From Oscarella lobularis (lineage: Eukaryota; Porifera; Homoscleromorpha; Homosclerophorida; Oscarellidae), in the NCBI RefSeq assembly GCF_947507565.1, contig NC_089186.1:1364001-1428000 (forward strand): a DNA stretch of 64,000 bases. The letters run 5' to 3'. Each line of letters starts with the position of its first letter. Position 1 is the first letter of the stretch. Under the pieces are notes generated by a model. That model had not been told where the DNA came from, ran no database searches, and saw only the letters and a program-made list of their open reading frames with translations. This document shows, in pieces, positions 35,272 through 47,334 of the stretch. The position numbers and the translations under genes are program-made.

Positions 35272-35990
35272 TCATAAAACTCGCCTTGAGGCGGGGAAGC
35301 TGGTCTCATCGAAGCTTTCGCTTTCGAGAAACTCTTCTGTTTTTGCCCTTTCTAGCAAACCATACTTGCTACGATTAATGCTTTCCTGTAATTCGAGGCA
35401 CATCAGAGAAGAGTAGGACATTTGTGCCAAAGATTTGATTTTACCGTAGGAGACTCGGAGTTGAACTAGAGAGTCGACAAAACTGACGCGCCAGCCATGC
35501 AAAAACGTACGTAGTCGACAGCGAAAGAAAGGCATAAATCCTTGACAACTGCCGGCAGTCCGGTCCAGCGAAATGTTCCTTCACCCGTCCTATACCGTCG
35601 TGTTTCAACTCTGGCGTCGGTGCACTAGAAGTCTCTAGAAGATAAGTTCAATTAAGATTAACGTCAATAAACTAATTTGACTACAGTGCTATCTTCTCCT
35701 GTACGTATACTATCATAGATACTATTCTAGCATGTATGGTACTATTACCCATTTACCGGACACAAGGGTTCAACTGTGACTCGCCTGTAAGTCGATACAA
35801 ATACAATATTTTGAGGAGCAGGTGCTCAAGTGTACGATACTCTCAGTAACATTGAGCCTGATCAGGCACCTGAGCACATTGTTTCAAAAGCAATGTTAGA
35901 AGTTCTTAGCAGGAAGTAACTCTTAGACTGACATGCTGTCTTCACAACATATATAGCTCCGAAACAGAACTAATTATCTTACCAAGTATG
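35272..35990 (-). pseudogene. remnant of another RTK ectodomain
   Basis: In minus-strand order there are matches to the SUEL lectin exon (~35870-35960), the FN3 second half (~35690-35800) and the FN3 exon (~35545-35640), plus a degraded FN3 stretch (35272-35535). LamG, kringle, FN2, stalk and kinase parts are missing. The frames are broken. It lies upstream of RTK1 and shows that at least one more RTK copy once stood between RTK1 and RTK2. Confidence 0.7.
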
Positions 35991-36146
35991 CTCTTTTACA
36001 GCTAGTCCTTGGCTAACTCGGTCTCACCTCAACGAGCAGATAGGAGGAGTCATGGCAATTTATATTGCTATTGCATTCAATCCTCCTATAAAGAGGTGTG
36101 TTTTTAGATACACCCACCCCTAAAACTGCTTAAAAAATTAATTAAC

Positions 36147-36378
36147 TTTCAGAAAGAATGCGTTCTCTTTGACGTCGAACGCAATCGGCACGTCACCGAC
36201 GGCGATGACGAGATTCCCGTTGGGGATTGGATAGAGATTCGACGGTTCGATGAAAATCGCGTTCATCGCGAAATGGGCGAATCGGTTCGATGCTGCTGCA
36301 AAATTCGAGCGTGCACACCGTCGTGCTGGCGAGAAGAAAAGTGAATAGGAAGTGATTTCGCGGGCTGACGACAGTCAT
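36147..36378 (-). pseudogene. NDH2: NDH2 exon 1 fragment, downstream half
   Basis: It matches the second half of NDH2 exon 1 and the start of intron 1 ([22 protein letters not shown]), with small deletions. It ends abruptly at CAGTCAT (36372-36378), after which PIGU intron sequence begins. The missing first half lies 16.6 kb away at 53005-53125. Confidence 0.85.
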
Positions 36379-36402
36379 TGCAAATGATACTTACGTATCG
36401 AA

Positions 36403-37370
36403 TTAATTACATTTGAACGTATGAGACCACAGGGGAAGTAGAGCCAAAGGCAAAGCAAGGTCCCTAACCGTTGGACATGACTTGAATATCGACATGACAC
36501 CGCATAAGGTATAGAATAAGAAGCCGGGATGTTTTCTGGAAGAAAAACGATATGTACGTCTCGGAGAATATAAACAAATGAGGAGAGCGAACCTAAGGCG
36601 AATGGCTAAGGGCATTGTGTAGAGAAAGACGTTGATTTGGAAGACCCATACAAAGAAGGAGTAAAAGTGTTCCATGAAAAAAGTACCAGAACAGACCGAC
36701 GTTGGGAGTCAGATCGGTCACAGCTAGACTAAAGAGAAGAAAATCGAAATAGAACAGTTACACGAGGATTCAATTTATATGAAGCCGTAGACTGATTGAA
36801 CGTAGTCCCACGAGCCGGATATGTAATAGAAAGTGAAGTTGAGAAAGGCAAATACGACGACAAAAGGCAGAATCACTCGAATCGCAGATTTCACGTAGGA
36901 TCATTTCATAATCTGGTCCATAAACAAAAAATAAATAAAAAGCTTGCTGCTTTCATATATGATTGAATACCTGATAGTCAATTAAAATTAGTGGAGCAAC
37001 AAGCATCACTGGATACAGTGAGAGGTACGTCGCAAGAGCCAGAAAACCGGCGGCGAAACCGGATTTCCCTACAAACGATTCCCAAACAATTAATTCATTA
37101 ATATACGTGTTCACGTGATCACCTTTCAGTATGAACAAATATGCAAAGACTATCGAAGCACTATTAAATAGTGAACCAGACCGGCCAACACAGGTAAGAA
37201 GAGCACAGCGACTCAATCCATATCTAGTATCACCTAATAACTCAATGATTATTTAACAATCTTGCTCTTACAAAGCAGCCAGTTCAATAGGCAGCAGCAA
37301 TGAGAATCCGATCGACGCCCCTGGCATAGAAAGGGACTTCACGTTTCTGAGTCTCAAGCTAAGTAATATT
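36403..37370 (-). pseudogene. PIGU: PIGU fragment in unit 1 (GPI transamidase subunit)
   Basis: Exons read from KLE-PFYAKGVD (~37280-37365) through LFILKGK..GFAAGFLALATYLSLYP and a middle exon to FFVWVFQINVFLYTMPLAIRL, IFKSCPTV and LPLWSHTFK. They match the membrane core of PIG-U, a subunit of the ER complex that attaches GPI anchors. The N-terminal third and the final exon of PIGU are absent, so this is a gene fragment. The next exon in the order is found at the far end of the unit (43860-44040). Confidence 0.83.
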
Positions 37371-37683
37371 TAATCAATAAAATTTATTGAACGTTTTGAC
37401 GGGTGGTTACTAGTATCTTCTGATGAATTTTAGCTATTTCTACGAGAGCGACATCAATGAGCTACACGTGTAGTGACGTCAGAATTTGACCGTGTTTGCA
37501 CGTCATCCAAATTTACTAAAACAGATACGCTGTCGAGAAGGGCGCGTAGTGTGAGAACACTTGAAACAGAAGAAAGAAATGTGAAGCTTGATTACGAATT
37601 TTCAATTTTTCAATTCCTGGTGCACCGTGTCGCCGTCGTCAAATGATTCAATAATGATACAAGACATATTTCTACACTGTCTC

Positions 37684-37887
37684 TATCAATGGTACTGATC
37701 TTACGAATACTCAGACTATCCAACAGACACTTTAGAGTTTGACTCATATATGGTTCCTACATCAGATTTAGAAAGTGGGGATTTAAGATTATTAGAGGTG
37801 GATAATAGACTAGTCGTGCCAATACAAACACAAGTAAGAGTGCTAGTGACTGGGGCGGACGTAATACATTCATTTGCAGTACCGTCT
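37684..37887 (+). pseudogene. cox2: NUMT: nuclear copy of mitochondrial cox2
   Basis: It reads [51 protein letters not shown] and [14 protein letters not shown], the central part of cytochrome oxidase subunit II including the copper-site region. The second Trp of WYW is a TGA codon, so it uses a mitochondrial code. AGA stands at three conserved Arg positions, which fits the sponge/cnidarian code. Unit 2 lacks this stretch at the same place (~45385-45412), so it entered unit 1 after the duplication. It is open in frame over ~68 codons and therefore probably recent. Confidence 0.93.
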
Positions 37888-37899
37888 GTACACTGTACG

Positions 37900-38314
37900 A
37901 ACGTTGTGACAAGATAGACGTTTTCGCTTTTCGTTCGTCTACTTTCAAAGCGGGCGTCAACTTGAAGAATTCTCGAAGATAGACGAGATCGTTTAGCAGC
38001 GAATCGTCGACGGTCGAATGCGCGTTCGCGTCAAACCTCGCGAAGCGCTTCGTCACGAAGTTCAGATAAGCGCCCGGAAGCGTGAGTTGGCTCTTGTTCG
38101 ACGTGATCTGGTTCCCTGGTCGCGTTGGCGCGATGAGACACTTCGAGTTTGTTCGCGGGATCGTGCACAATACCTGTTTGGCGTAGGAGATCTGTAAATG
38201 GCAGCGTTTCGTCTGTCCGATTCCATCGTGTATACGGGAGTCGTGGTGGATCTCGTGTTCTATTGTGGCACCAGCTAAAAATAGTTTCCCAATAATGACT
38301 TTCGAAATATTCAA
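37900..38314 (-). pseudogene. conserved unknown exon, unit 1
   Basis: A minus-strand stretch with ISYAKQV.CTIPRTN, LIAPTRPG, QLTLPGAYL and STVDDSL is shared with unit 2 (47335-47700). Differences between the units are mostly conservative in this frame, which suggests real coding sequence in the past. No family is recognised. Unit 1 differs by short indels, and its open frame continues by chance into the antisense of the NUMT. It is likely the captured end of another gene. Confidence 0.4.
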
Positions 38315-38395
38315 TGTTGAAAACAGTGTCTGACCGAAGAACTTATAAAAAAGTTGACGACACTAATAAAGCCATTACAAAGCAGAAAGATTACA

Positions 38396-41300
38396 CTAAT
38401 ACAATTCTAAGTATTTCTTTTTGATTGCTCCATGGGTCACACCAACCTCCTTGAACCACTGTAGAAGCTTTCTCACTGTTGGTGTTTCAGTTCTTAGCTT
38501 CCACGTTTCTAGCACTTTTATCATGCGAGAGACGTTCCCATTAGTTCGTTCACGAATTTCTTCAACTGTGTTAGTGTCAGTTAGCAGACATCCAATTTCT
38601 TCCCACTTGGTTGGAGCGACGACGGCGCACGTCTTCACCAAATCGGCCGATACTGAATCGTTATCAGTCGGAAACAAGCCTGATGACACAATTGCATATA
38701 ATGGAGATAGAATCAATTCTAAAAACATGACCTTCACAGGGAGATGCCAAACGATCAGTGACAACTCGGCTTGCCATCTGAAATACAAGAGATGTCAAAG
38801 ATACACCGTTGCGGAAACCTTCCGTCATACTTCTGCTGAATCCTCCGACTCAACCGCTACTCTATAATGAGACGTTGTCAGACGCTTTGCACAAGGAATA
38901 GTTAGCTAAATAGAAAGAGTAGAACGTAACGTCTGAGAATATATATAAGAATACTTTAGTTGGATCTCTTCTCTTTCGTCTGCTTGGGCCTTGGACTAAT
39001 GACATTGCCTCAGGATTAGATACTTGGCGCTAAAATGAACAACTTCAAATATCGGATTTATGAATCACATTCGGTATAAATACCTCCTCTTCTCCTGTGA
39101 TAGCCAAGTCTCTCACAGACAAATAATGTCTTTTCGGTCGATCAGAAAACAGCTGGTCATTCATAGCATTCTTCCTGATCTTCTGATCTACTTTACTAGA
39201 CAAATAAATCGCTGGATCTTCATCGAGTTGTTTGAGATGAGTACTGTCTAAATAGAACCAGTTGAGGAGCACTCCTGGACTTCTTTCTTCGCACACTTCG
39301 ACGATCATCTCTTTCAGTTCGTTTAGCATCTGCTTCGCCAATTTATGACACGCTGTTTGACTCGACCAGCGAATAATGACGTCAATGCAGCAGTGGCTTT
39401 TTTTTATTCCCAGTGTGACAAGACATTCGACCACTTTGTCGTCGACGATTTTCACTAGTTTGACGCCGTCCTTCCACGCCTCATAACTCGTGTCTGCCAT
39501 GCGAGAAGATCGAGATTGAAAGACGACGAACGACAACGGCAATATGATATCGACAGAATTTGCACATTCATATCGCATACCGCGATACACGTTCAGCATC
39601 GGATTTTCAACCCAAGCGTCGCCAGGAATTGAATCTTCGAGGAGAGCCGGAATCTGATAGAACACCGGAATGTGTCTGGACCGAATGCATAGTTCCAGGT
39701 AAAGAAGAATTTCCGTCGCTTCGTTGGCTGTCACCGAAAACGGAGACGGAGTGTCCTTGTGCTTGAGGTAGTTTTCGAAAGCCCTTAGAGCCGACTCAAT
39801 GTCTTGCCTTGTTACCATGCCAGGCTTGGCAGTCTTCAGGCCGAAGGGAAAGTAGCGCGGAGCCAGAAGTGGACCAATCACATTGCTACAGAGCCAAAGT
39901 GGCCGGAGACAAATTCGAGGACCGAGATTAACAATCTATAGGATGAAGATAAGACTATAGTACAAAAAGTAATTTTCTGTACTCACTATTCCGGACGAAT
40001 CGAGGTATTCAATAGAAATTTTGCTTTCTTCCTCTGTCAAAGAAAAGTCGGTTTCTCTGTCATCGTCAGATTCCGTGTTCTCATCAAAGCGTAAGACTTT
40101 TTCAGCCCACTCCTTGAACTTTTCTGAGGTCATAAATGGAGATTCGCTCTCCTCGTTCGAAATACGAAGTTTCTCTTCAATAGCGCGACATAGTTTGGGC
40201 ACGCCATCAGCTGCCTGTGAAGAAGCAAAGTGTCAATGTAAACAATGCGACTCTAGCTGTGTCACTACCTCGAGCATTTCTTCATGAACTCTTTTCAGTT
40301 TGCGTCTGCAGTCAGCCATGCGCACCGAATAGCACCCGTTGCAATCCATTTCAAGTACGTCGACAATCTTAAACATGTCTTTAAATTCTTCCTGAAGAAT
40401 TTCAGCGACGCGTTTCAGCTGGAAGCTTGCTTCTGTTCCCTCCTCCTCTCGGCAGTCTATCACGTTGCCAATAATGAGAAGACGAAGCCGTGACCTTAGG
40501 TGTGATGGAAGCATGCGTAGTGCCGCTTTGACGAAGGCGCACCAATAGCGTCCGATTTCTAGAAGATATACTTCCGGTGTCATCCTTTCTCCTTCTCGAA
40601 AGCGAAGCACGAGAACGAACATCGTATTGGACGGTCCAAAGAAGAGACCGTGTGCGCTGTGGAAGGTCGGTTGGGCACCAAAGTCCCATATCGATCCTTT
40701 GCCCACTCCCGGAATTTGACCGCTCTTAATGGCAACGCCGGCTGTGCGATCTTCCGGTTTAATTGGAGGAAGATTGAGTTGAAGAAGAGAATTGACGAAC
40801 GTCGTCTTTCCAGCCATTTCACTGCCAAATACGCACACTTTGATCGAATCCGGACGAGCCTTTTCCTGTCGAAGAACGGAAAATCGAGCGGCGTCCTACG
40901 ACATAGTGAACCTCTGGGGAGGACTGATTACAGTCTAACTAGTAGCGTACGTAATGCTGTCGAAGACGCATTCTCAGTTCACCAACTGCCAGTTGATAAG
41001 GCGCCGTTCCGTACTAAATTTCACATTTATAATAATTCCTCTGAAAAGAAGATGAAAACGCGTCACCCTGTCTCTGCACGTAGCGTCAATACCCTTCTCA
41101 ATCAAAAGATCAATGGCTGGCACGTTAAAACGCTCGCACTTCTTTGCAATCAGATGCAAGGCATTGCGGCTCACCTATGAAGATAGGAGTAGAATACGGA
41201 ATCAGCAGTGAGAAGTCTGACGAACTGAATCTTTTGCGGTGACATCAGCTCCCAGTTCAAGAAGCTGTCGAATAGCAAAGAGAGGATAATCAACTTCTTT

Positions 41301-43155
41301 ACATGCGTGCAACAAGGGCGTCATTCCGAGCTATAATCGCAGAAATTCCTTAAATAATCTGGAATAGGTGTCATAAGAATGCTACCTTATTAACAGAATT
41401 GATATTCATGCCCTTCTCAATAACAAGATATTGAAGAACGTCTTTCAATTCGCCTTTAGAAATTGAGCATTCTTTGGCAGCTACTTTTTCCCATTTATCT
41501 TCATCAAAGTCATTTAAGATATCTGCATCTTCAAACCTGTACCCAATGGCATAAAACAAGACCGTCCTTCCTTCCTAAATAAACGAAACGTTGATTTCTC
41601 CCAAGGTCGACAGCAAAACGTACTTCATCTGTCATGAGACATTCAGCTCCTTTTTCACTCAGGTAGCGCACTTTCAATAGACGGTCACTGTCACCTTCAT
41701 ACGCGCGCATAAGAGGCGTAATGCTATCCTAGAGATGATGCAAAAATAATGTATCACATGAGATATTTTTTACCTCGTTGACGCTATTAATAGTAGCGTT
41801 GTGTTCTACGAGCCATTTCACTGCAAAAAAGCTTCCCTTCTCGCAGGCAAAATGCAGAGGAGTATCCAACTATTAATTTAAAAAATTTGAACATGTAGCA
41901 AACAACGGACAGCATGTACCTCTGCATCAGTAGCGTTGACGCTCATTTCCTTGACATACACAAGATGATGAAAAACCTCGCACGCTTCTTCACACGAAGC
42001 AAATTGAATTTGGGCGCATAAAAACTTAAAAAACAAAGTGTGCAATATATATGTCTATTGCCAGCTAGACTGTTGACGTCAATCTGTTACAATAGCACGC
42101 GGTGAAACATCACAGCCACGCTCTTCCAAAAGGAGCATTTTCTTCAATGTGTCGACAGAACTTTGACAGACAAGCTCATACAGCTCTGTTCCAATCTAAG
42201 AAAGAAATGTTGGTGCAATCATCTAAAATAAATTCCATGTTATGCTTCTACATTAGCACCGTGACTGATGAGCCATTTCACTCCAAAGATGCTTCCATCC
42301 AAGCAGGCACATTTCAGAGGAGTCCTTTTCAACTATCATTTAGATATTCTTCTCACATGTAGCAAAACAAGAGCACATCATATACCCCCTCGTGAGTAAC
42401 GTTGACGCTCATTCCCTTTTCATTAACAAGATAATGAAAAACTTCGTGAGCTTGTTCCGATGACGCAAATATATTTTCAGCCGCAAAACACTATAAAACA
42501 ATGAATTTTATATCCAGAGTGTTGATGTAAATCTGTTACAATGTCATATGGTTCAACATCACAGTCATGTTCTTCCAGATAGAGCATTTTCTTCATTGTG
42601 TCAACGGAACTTGCACAGGCACAAGAATATGGCGTACGTCCCCACTAAAAAAGAGTGATGAATGCAATTATTGGAAATCAATTCCAAGTCATACCCCCCT
42701 GTCTTTCGCGTAGACATCTGCACCATGACTGACGAGCCATTTAACGCCAAAAATATTTCCCCACTTGCACGCACAGTGAAGTGGGCGGAGTCCACCCTTC
42801 ATCCACGCATCAATTAATTTACCAATCTAAAACGTATTCATACCAATTCTGCTTCCTTTTCAATGCCTTCCTTTTCTTGTACAACCAAGTAGCTGAGCCA
42901 CTCATCTGCTTTCTCCGCCGTCTCAAATTCTCTTCCAGCCACAAGGTGAATAGCGTGTAACCATTCGTACTCGCGTACGTAGCCTTCCTAAAAACGAAAC
43001 ACAATCGTGAGCAGCGCTCAATAAATGAGATCTTTATATACCTGCTCAAGTCGAAATCCTTTTTCCGACGAGAGAAACTTCTTCAGTTCATCGTACTGCC
43101 ATTCGTTGGTTATCGTGATCAATCGTTCGATAGTCGAACTAGCAGACGATGTCAT
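38396..43155 (-). CDS. Roco F: ANK-Roc-COR-Death protein in unit 1
   Basis: It starts at MTSSASSTIERLITI (43155) with DELKKFLSSEKGFRLEQ, then AGREFETAEKADEWLSYL, and about twelve ankyrin exons (42800 down to ~40930; VLQYLVIEKGMNINSV). The Roc exon (~40260-40900) has GSEMAGKTT, DRTAGV, IWDFGAQ and a weak G4 GNVID. COR lies in 39980-40215 (an acidic insert with DENTESDDDRE is special to this copy) and ~39080-39940 (CSNVIGPLLAPRYFP, YRGMRYEC). Small linker exons (38800-39040) follow, then a death domain (TKWEEIGCLL to KKKYLELY, stop at 38396). The MADSAR-like insert length and the linker differ from A, B and D. The gene lies wholly inside the duplicated unit with its own 5' flank. Confidence 0.86.
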
Positions 43156-43324
43156 CTTAGTGATTCAACAGCGTTTTGCGACGAAAACGACTCTGAACGA
43201 CGAGTGAGTGACGACTCACGGCCCGACTCACGGGCGGTCTCTTGGACCCACGCGCATGCGCAATCACGACTAGACTTTATGTCTGATCTTTAATTACGTC
43301 ATTTTCACTAATCCAGGCCTCCCA

Positions 43325-43345
43325 TCCACTTCCGGTATATAAAGC
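43325..43345. promoter_or_regulatory. ETS-like and TATA-like elements in the Roco F 5' flank
   Basis: CCACTTCCGGT (ETS-type core on the minus strand) is directly followed by TATATAAAG (43336-43344), about 180 bp upstream of the Roco F start. In unit 2 the ETS-like word is kept but the TATA-like word is changed to TATACCAAG. The TATA-like word points toward the plus strand, so its use for Roco F is doubtful. Confidence 0.3.
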
Positions 43346-43401
43346 CCCTCCCGAAGATCATATTCCCTTCGCAAAAACAGTATCGTTCAGAAGTAAGATC
43401 T

Positions 43402-43839
43402 CAAGGATCCAGCCCGTTGCTTCGTCTAACGCGCGCGAACGCGTTAGTCTCCACAACAGGCTGACAGCACGTGCCTCACGTGAAGCCGTTGGGCCAATCA
43501 CCAGCGAGCATTGCACATTCCTACTTCTGCTCTGTGATTTGTCAGTTGCCAGTCACGTGGTATTGTTACTCTGACAACGCATCACACGCAGTGTAACAGT
43601 GGCGCGTTGTCAGAGTAACAATACCACGTGACTGGCAACTGGCAAATCACAGAGCAGAAGTAGGAATGTGCAATGCTCGCTGGTGATTGGCCCAACGGCT
43701 TCACGTGAGGCACGTGCTGTCAGTTGGGTCCAGCCTGTTGTGGACAGTGTTGTGGCAGGGATAGGGTTGTGGAGACTAACGCGTTCGCGCGCGTTAGACG
43801 AAGCAACGGGCTGGATCAGAGGGCTGGATCCTCGAGCCT
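43402..43839. mobile_element. 438-bp foldback element with AGATCT target duplication
   Basis: Nearly the whole element is one large palindrome: GGATCCAGCCCGTTGCTTCG at the left end has its inverted copy at the right end, and the arms (~190 bp) share GTTAGTCTCCACAAC, CACGTGCCTCACGTGA and CACGTGGTATTGTTACTC. AGATCT occurs on both sides (43396-43401 and 43840-43845). The sister unit has the empty site GTAAGATCTAAACACACAAG at ~52790. It has no coding capacity; superfamily unassigned. Confidence 0.92.
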
Positions 43840-43849
43840 AGATCTAAAC

Positions 43850-45035
43850 ACACAAGAAAGTAAACCACAAGTTTAGAATGACACTATTTCCTACTTGAGC
43901 CAACGAGTAAACAAGAGTAGAGGAAAAGAAAAAATTCGCATTCGCATTTCCAGCGTAGATCCACATATGCCAAAAGATTGGTCCTATAACGACTGCAAAA
44001 AGAAACATAGATCCAGCCAGAAAACTATATCTCATATCTAGAAAGAAAATACCATTGCAAATGATACTTATATATCGAATTAATTACATTTGAACGTATG
44101 AGACCACAGGGGAAGTAGAGCCAAAGGCAAAGCAAGGTCCCCAACCGTTGGACATGACTTGAATATCGACATGACACCGCATAAGGTATAGAATAAGAAG
44201 CCGGGATGTTTTCTGAAAGAAAAACGGTATGTACGCCTCGGAGAATATAAACAAATGAGGAGAGCGAACCTAAGGCGAATGGATAAGGGCATTGTGTAGA
44301 GAAAGACGTTGATTTGGAAGACCCATACAAAGAAGGAGTAAAAGTGTTCCATGAAAAAAGTACGAGAACAGACCGACGTTGGGAGTCAGATCGGTCACAG
44401 CTAGACTAAAGAGAAGAAAATCGAAAATAGAATAGTTACACGAGGATTCAATTTACATGAAGCCGTAGACTGATTGAACGTAGTCCCACGAGCCGGATAT
44501 GTAATAGAAAGTGAAGTTGAAAAAGGCAAACACGACGATAAAAGGCAGAATCACTCGAATCGCACATTTCACGTAGGGGCATTTCATAATCTGGTCCATA
44601 AACAAAAAATAAATAAAAACTTGCTGCTTTCATATATGATTGAATACCTGATAGTCAATTAAAATTAGAGGAGCAATAAGCATCACTGGATACAGTGGGA
44701 GGTACGTGGCAAGAGCCAGAAAACTGGCGGCGAAACCGGATTTCCCTACAAACGATTCCCAAACAATTAATTCATTAATATACGAGTTCACGTGATCACC
44801 TTTCAGTATGAACAAAAATGCAAACACTATCGAAGCACTATTAAGTAGTGAAGAAGAGCACAGGGATTCAATGCACATCTAGTATCACCTAATAACTCAA
44901 TGATTATTTAACAATCTTGCTCTTACAAAGCAGCCAGTTTAATAGGCAGCTGCTCGTCTTGACTAATGAGAATCGGATCAACGCCTTTAGCATAGAAAGG
45001 GGCTTCAAGTTTCTGAGTCTCAAGCTAAATAATAT
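43850..45035 (-). pseudogene. PIGU: PIGU fragment spanning the unit 1/unit 2 junction
   Basis: This is the longest PIGU piece. It reads from the exon with PFYAKGVDPILISQDEQ (~44935-45025), through LNSASIVFAFLFILK|GKSGFAASFLALATYLPLYP, the FFVWVFQINVFLYT and KSCPTVGDLALPLALLPLWS exon, to the exon with IGPIFWHMWIYAGNANANFF and SLAQ (~43895-44040). The intron joining the last two exons (~44041-44095) contains the unit junction and is intact. The first exons and the final ILLISDYF-type exon of PIGU are missing on both sides, so no full protein can be made. Confidence 0.85.
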
Positions 45036-45684
45036 TTAATCAATAAAATTTATTGAACTTTTTGACGGTCTGTTACTAGTATCTTCTGATGAATTTTAGC
45101 TATTTGTACGAGAGCCATTGCTATGGCGACGTCAATGAGCTACACGTGTAGTGACGTCAGAATTTGACAGTATTCGCATATCATCTAAATTTACTAAAAA
45201 CAGATACGCTGTCGAGAAGGGCGCGTAGTGAGAAAACGCTTGAAACAGCAAAATGATCAATGGGGTCGAAGAAAAAATGTGAAGCTTGATTACAAAATTT
45301 TCAAATTTTAATTGCTTGCCTCGTGCACCGTGTCGCCGTCGTAAAATGATTCAATAATGATTCAAGATATATTACTACGCTCTGTCTCTCTACTTTGAGT
45401 CTGACATGTGTGAACGTTGACACGATAAACGACATAGAGTGTCTTTCAAAGTAGCCAATCCTTCAATTTGTCCCACCGGAATCTTCCTCGCCTATTCATC
45501 AAAAAAAAGACGAATAATAAAATTCAAATCGAATACAGTAGTATTCCCTACAGATAAAGATTCGAGTGACGAGAAACCAGAAATATTGACGTCAGAACTT
45601 CCATCTTTGGAAACTCCCTCCACCTACGCGAAAGAAAAAAAATGATCGGAAGACGAGAAGACCTTTTCGCTTTTCGTTCGTCTA

Positions 45685-47324
45685 GAGTAGAACCTCGGCT
45701 TTCGGACATTCTGCGATTTCGGACGTTCGCACAGCAAATCTAACCAACCGATTCTGGCTTCCTATGGCGCATTTTAAAGCCCAATCCCTGCCAGGAAGAT
45801 GTGCTTGAGCGCGAATCAATAGACCAAACCCTCGTGATTTTATAAGAAGATTAGCGCGCGCAGGTCAAAACCTCCGCTTTCGGACAACGGTATCGCTTTC
45901 GGACACGTAGGCGTAGCTCATTCAAATTTTAATGTTTCGCCAAGAATTTTTTTTCACAGAATACTCTATCATAGAGCTTTCGAACGCAGTAAAGCTTTAG
46001 CTAAATGGTCAAGTCTATCGCCTGCTAAAAATCGACGAACGTACCGACATCGCACCTCGGTTTTCGGACACCAGTTATTCCGTTTGCAAAGGCCAAATCC
46101 GTTTCTAAAGCACTACTCTGAATTTTCTGTAAGGTATTTGAGACGAATTTCAAAAGCTGATTGAAAACGAGTAACAATGCTAAGCAATTGGGCGGTTTAC
46201 TGCCGCAAAATGCATTTCTCGGGTTTGCTTTAGTAGCAATAAAACTAAAAATAGCAACGAAAATACCCAAACTGGTACAGAAGCAAGCGGTGCGAAGAAA
46301 AAGTCACCCTAAAACTTCGTTTAATAAAAAATATGCAGTTTGTTCAAACCTTATCGTAGTGTCTTCTTATGGTATATTGCCAAGAGCTCATGATCAGGCT
46401 ACGTCAAGCTGCGTTTAATATTTTATTAATATGCGTTCTAAGAATTTTAGTTTGAGTGCTCCTATATAAAGATCAAATTTTAGATTCTTGGTATCACACT
46501 CTGGCTGTGATACCTTCATGAAACTCGATTTTGCTAAAAATATACTTGCTCTACTTAGGGAAGAGCACTCCAGAGACAGATACTGTAAAAAGGCGTACTT
46601 TTACTGAATGTTTCTGACGTTGCCATTAATATCAGCACGGCAAATGAATTTGGCGTAAAGTACTGTATGCGACAGATTTTTCAATAAAACGAAGTTTTAG
46701 GGTGACTTTTTCTTCGCACCGCTTGCTTCTGTACCAGTTTGGGTATTTTCGTTGCTATTTTTAGTTTTATTGCTACTAAAGCAAACCCGAGAAATGCATT
46801 TTGCGGCAGTAAACCGCCCAATTGCTTAGCAAAATTACTCGTTTTCAATCAGCTTTTGAAATTCGTCTCAAATACCTTACAGAAAATTCAGAGTAGTGTT
46901 TTAGAAACGGATTTGGCCTTTGCAAACGGAATAACTGGTGTCCGAAAACCGAGGTGCGATGTCGGTACGTTCGTCGATTTTTAGCAGGCGATAGACTTGA
47001 CCATTTAGCTAAAGCTTTACTGCGTTCGAAAGCTCTATGATAGAGGATTCTGTGAAAAAAAATTCTTGGCGAAACATTAAAATTTGAATGAGCTACGCCT
47101 ACGTGTCCGAAAGCGATACCGTTGTCCGAAAGCGGAGGTTTTGACCTGCGCGCGCTAATCTTCTTATAAAATCACGAGGGTTTGGTCTATTGATTCGCGC
47201 TCAAGCACATCTTCCTGGCAGGGATTGGGCTTTAAAATGCGCCATAGGAAGCCAGAATCGGTTGGTTAGATTTGCTGTGCGAGCGTCCGAAATCGCAGAA
47301 TGTCCGAAAGCCGAGGTCCTACTC
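45685..47324. mobile_element. 1.64-kb pogo/Tigger-like palindromic element
   Basis: Two ~635-bp inverted arms (45685-46320 and 46697-47324) flank a ~375-bp centre. The ends are GAGTAGAACCTCGGCTTTCG at left and its near-perfect inverse at right. The dinucleotide TA is on both sides (45683-45684, 47325-47326), and unit 1 has the empty site TTCGTCTACTTTCAAAGC at ~37936. TA targets and a GTAGAACCTCGG-type terminus are typical of pogo/Tigger elements (Tc1/mariner superfamily). The centre encodes no transposase, so it is non-autonomous. The 81-residue open frame present in both arms is just the repeat itself. Confidence 0.88.
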
Positions 47325-47334
47325 TACTTTCAAA

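Larger units (their letters stand above)
36379..44055. repeat. duplicated block, unit 1
   Basis: It begins with TGCAAATGATACTTA in a PIGU intron and runs through PIGU exons, a NUMT, a conserved unknown exon, Roco F and its 5' flank, a foldback element and another PIGU exon, ending at AAATACCAT in the same PIGU intron. Without its insertions it is about 7.0 kb. Unit 2 (44056-53004) has the same order at high identity. Confidence 0.88.

Noticed and set aside
37757-37900. C-terminal part of a 185-codon minus-strand frame
   Set aside because: It is the antisense of the cox2 NUMT, so the frame crosses into foreign sequence by chance.
46025-46984. Identical 81-residue open frames on opposite strands (46025-46270 and 46739-46984)
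   Set aside because: They are the two inverted arms of the pogo-like element; no motif and no transposase similarity.
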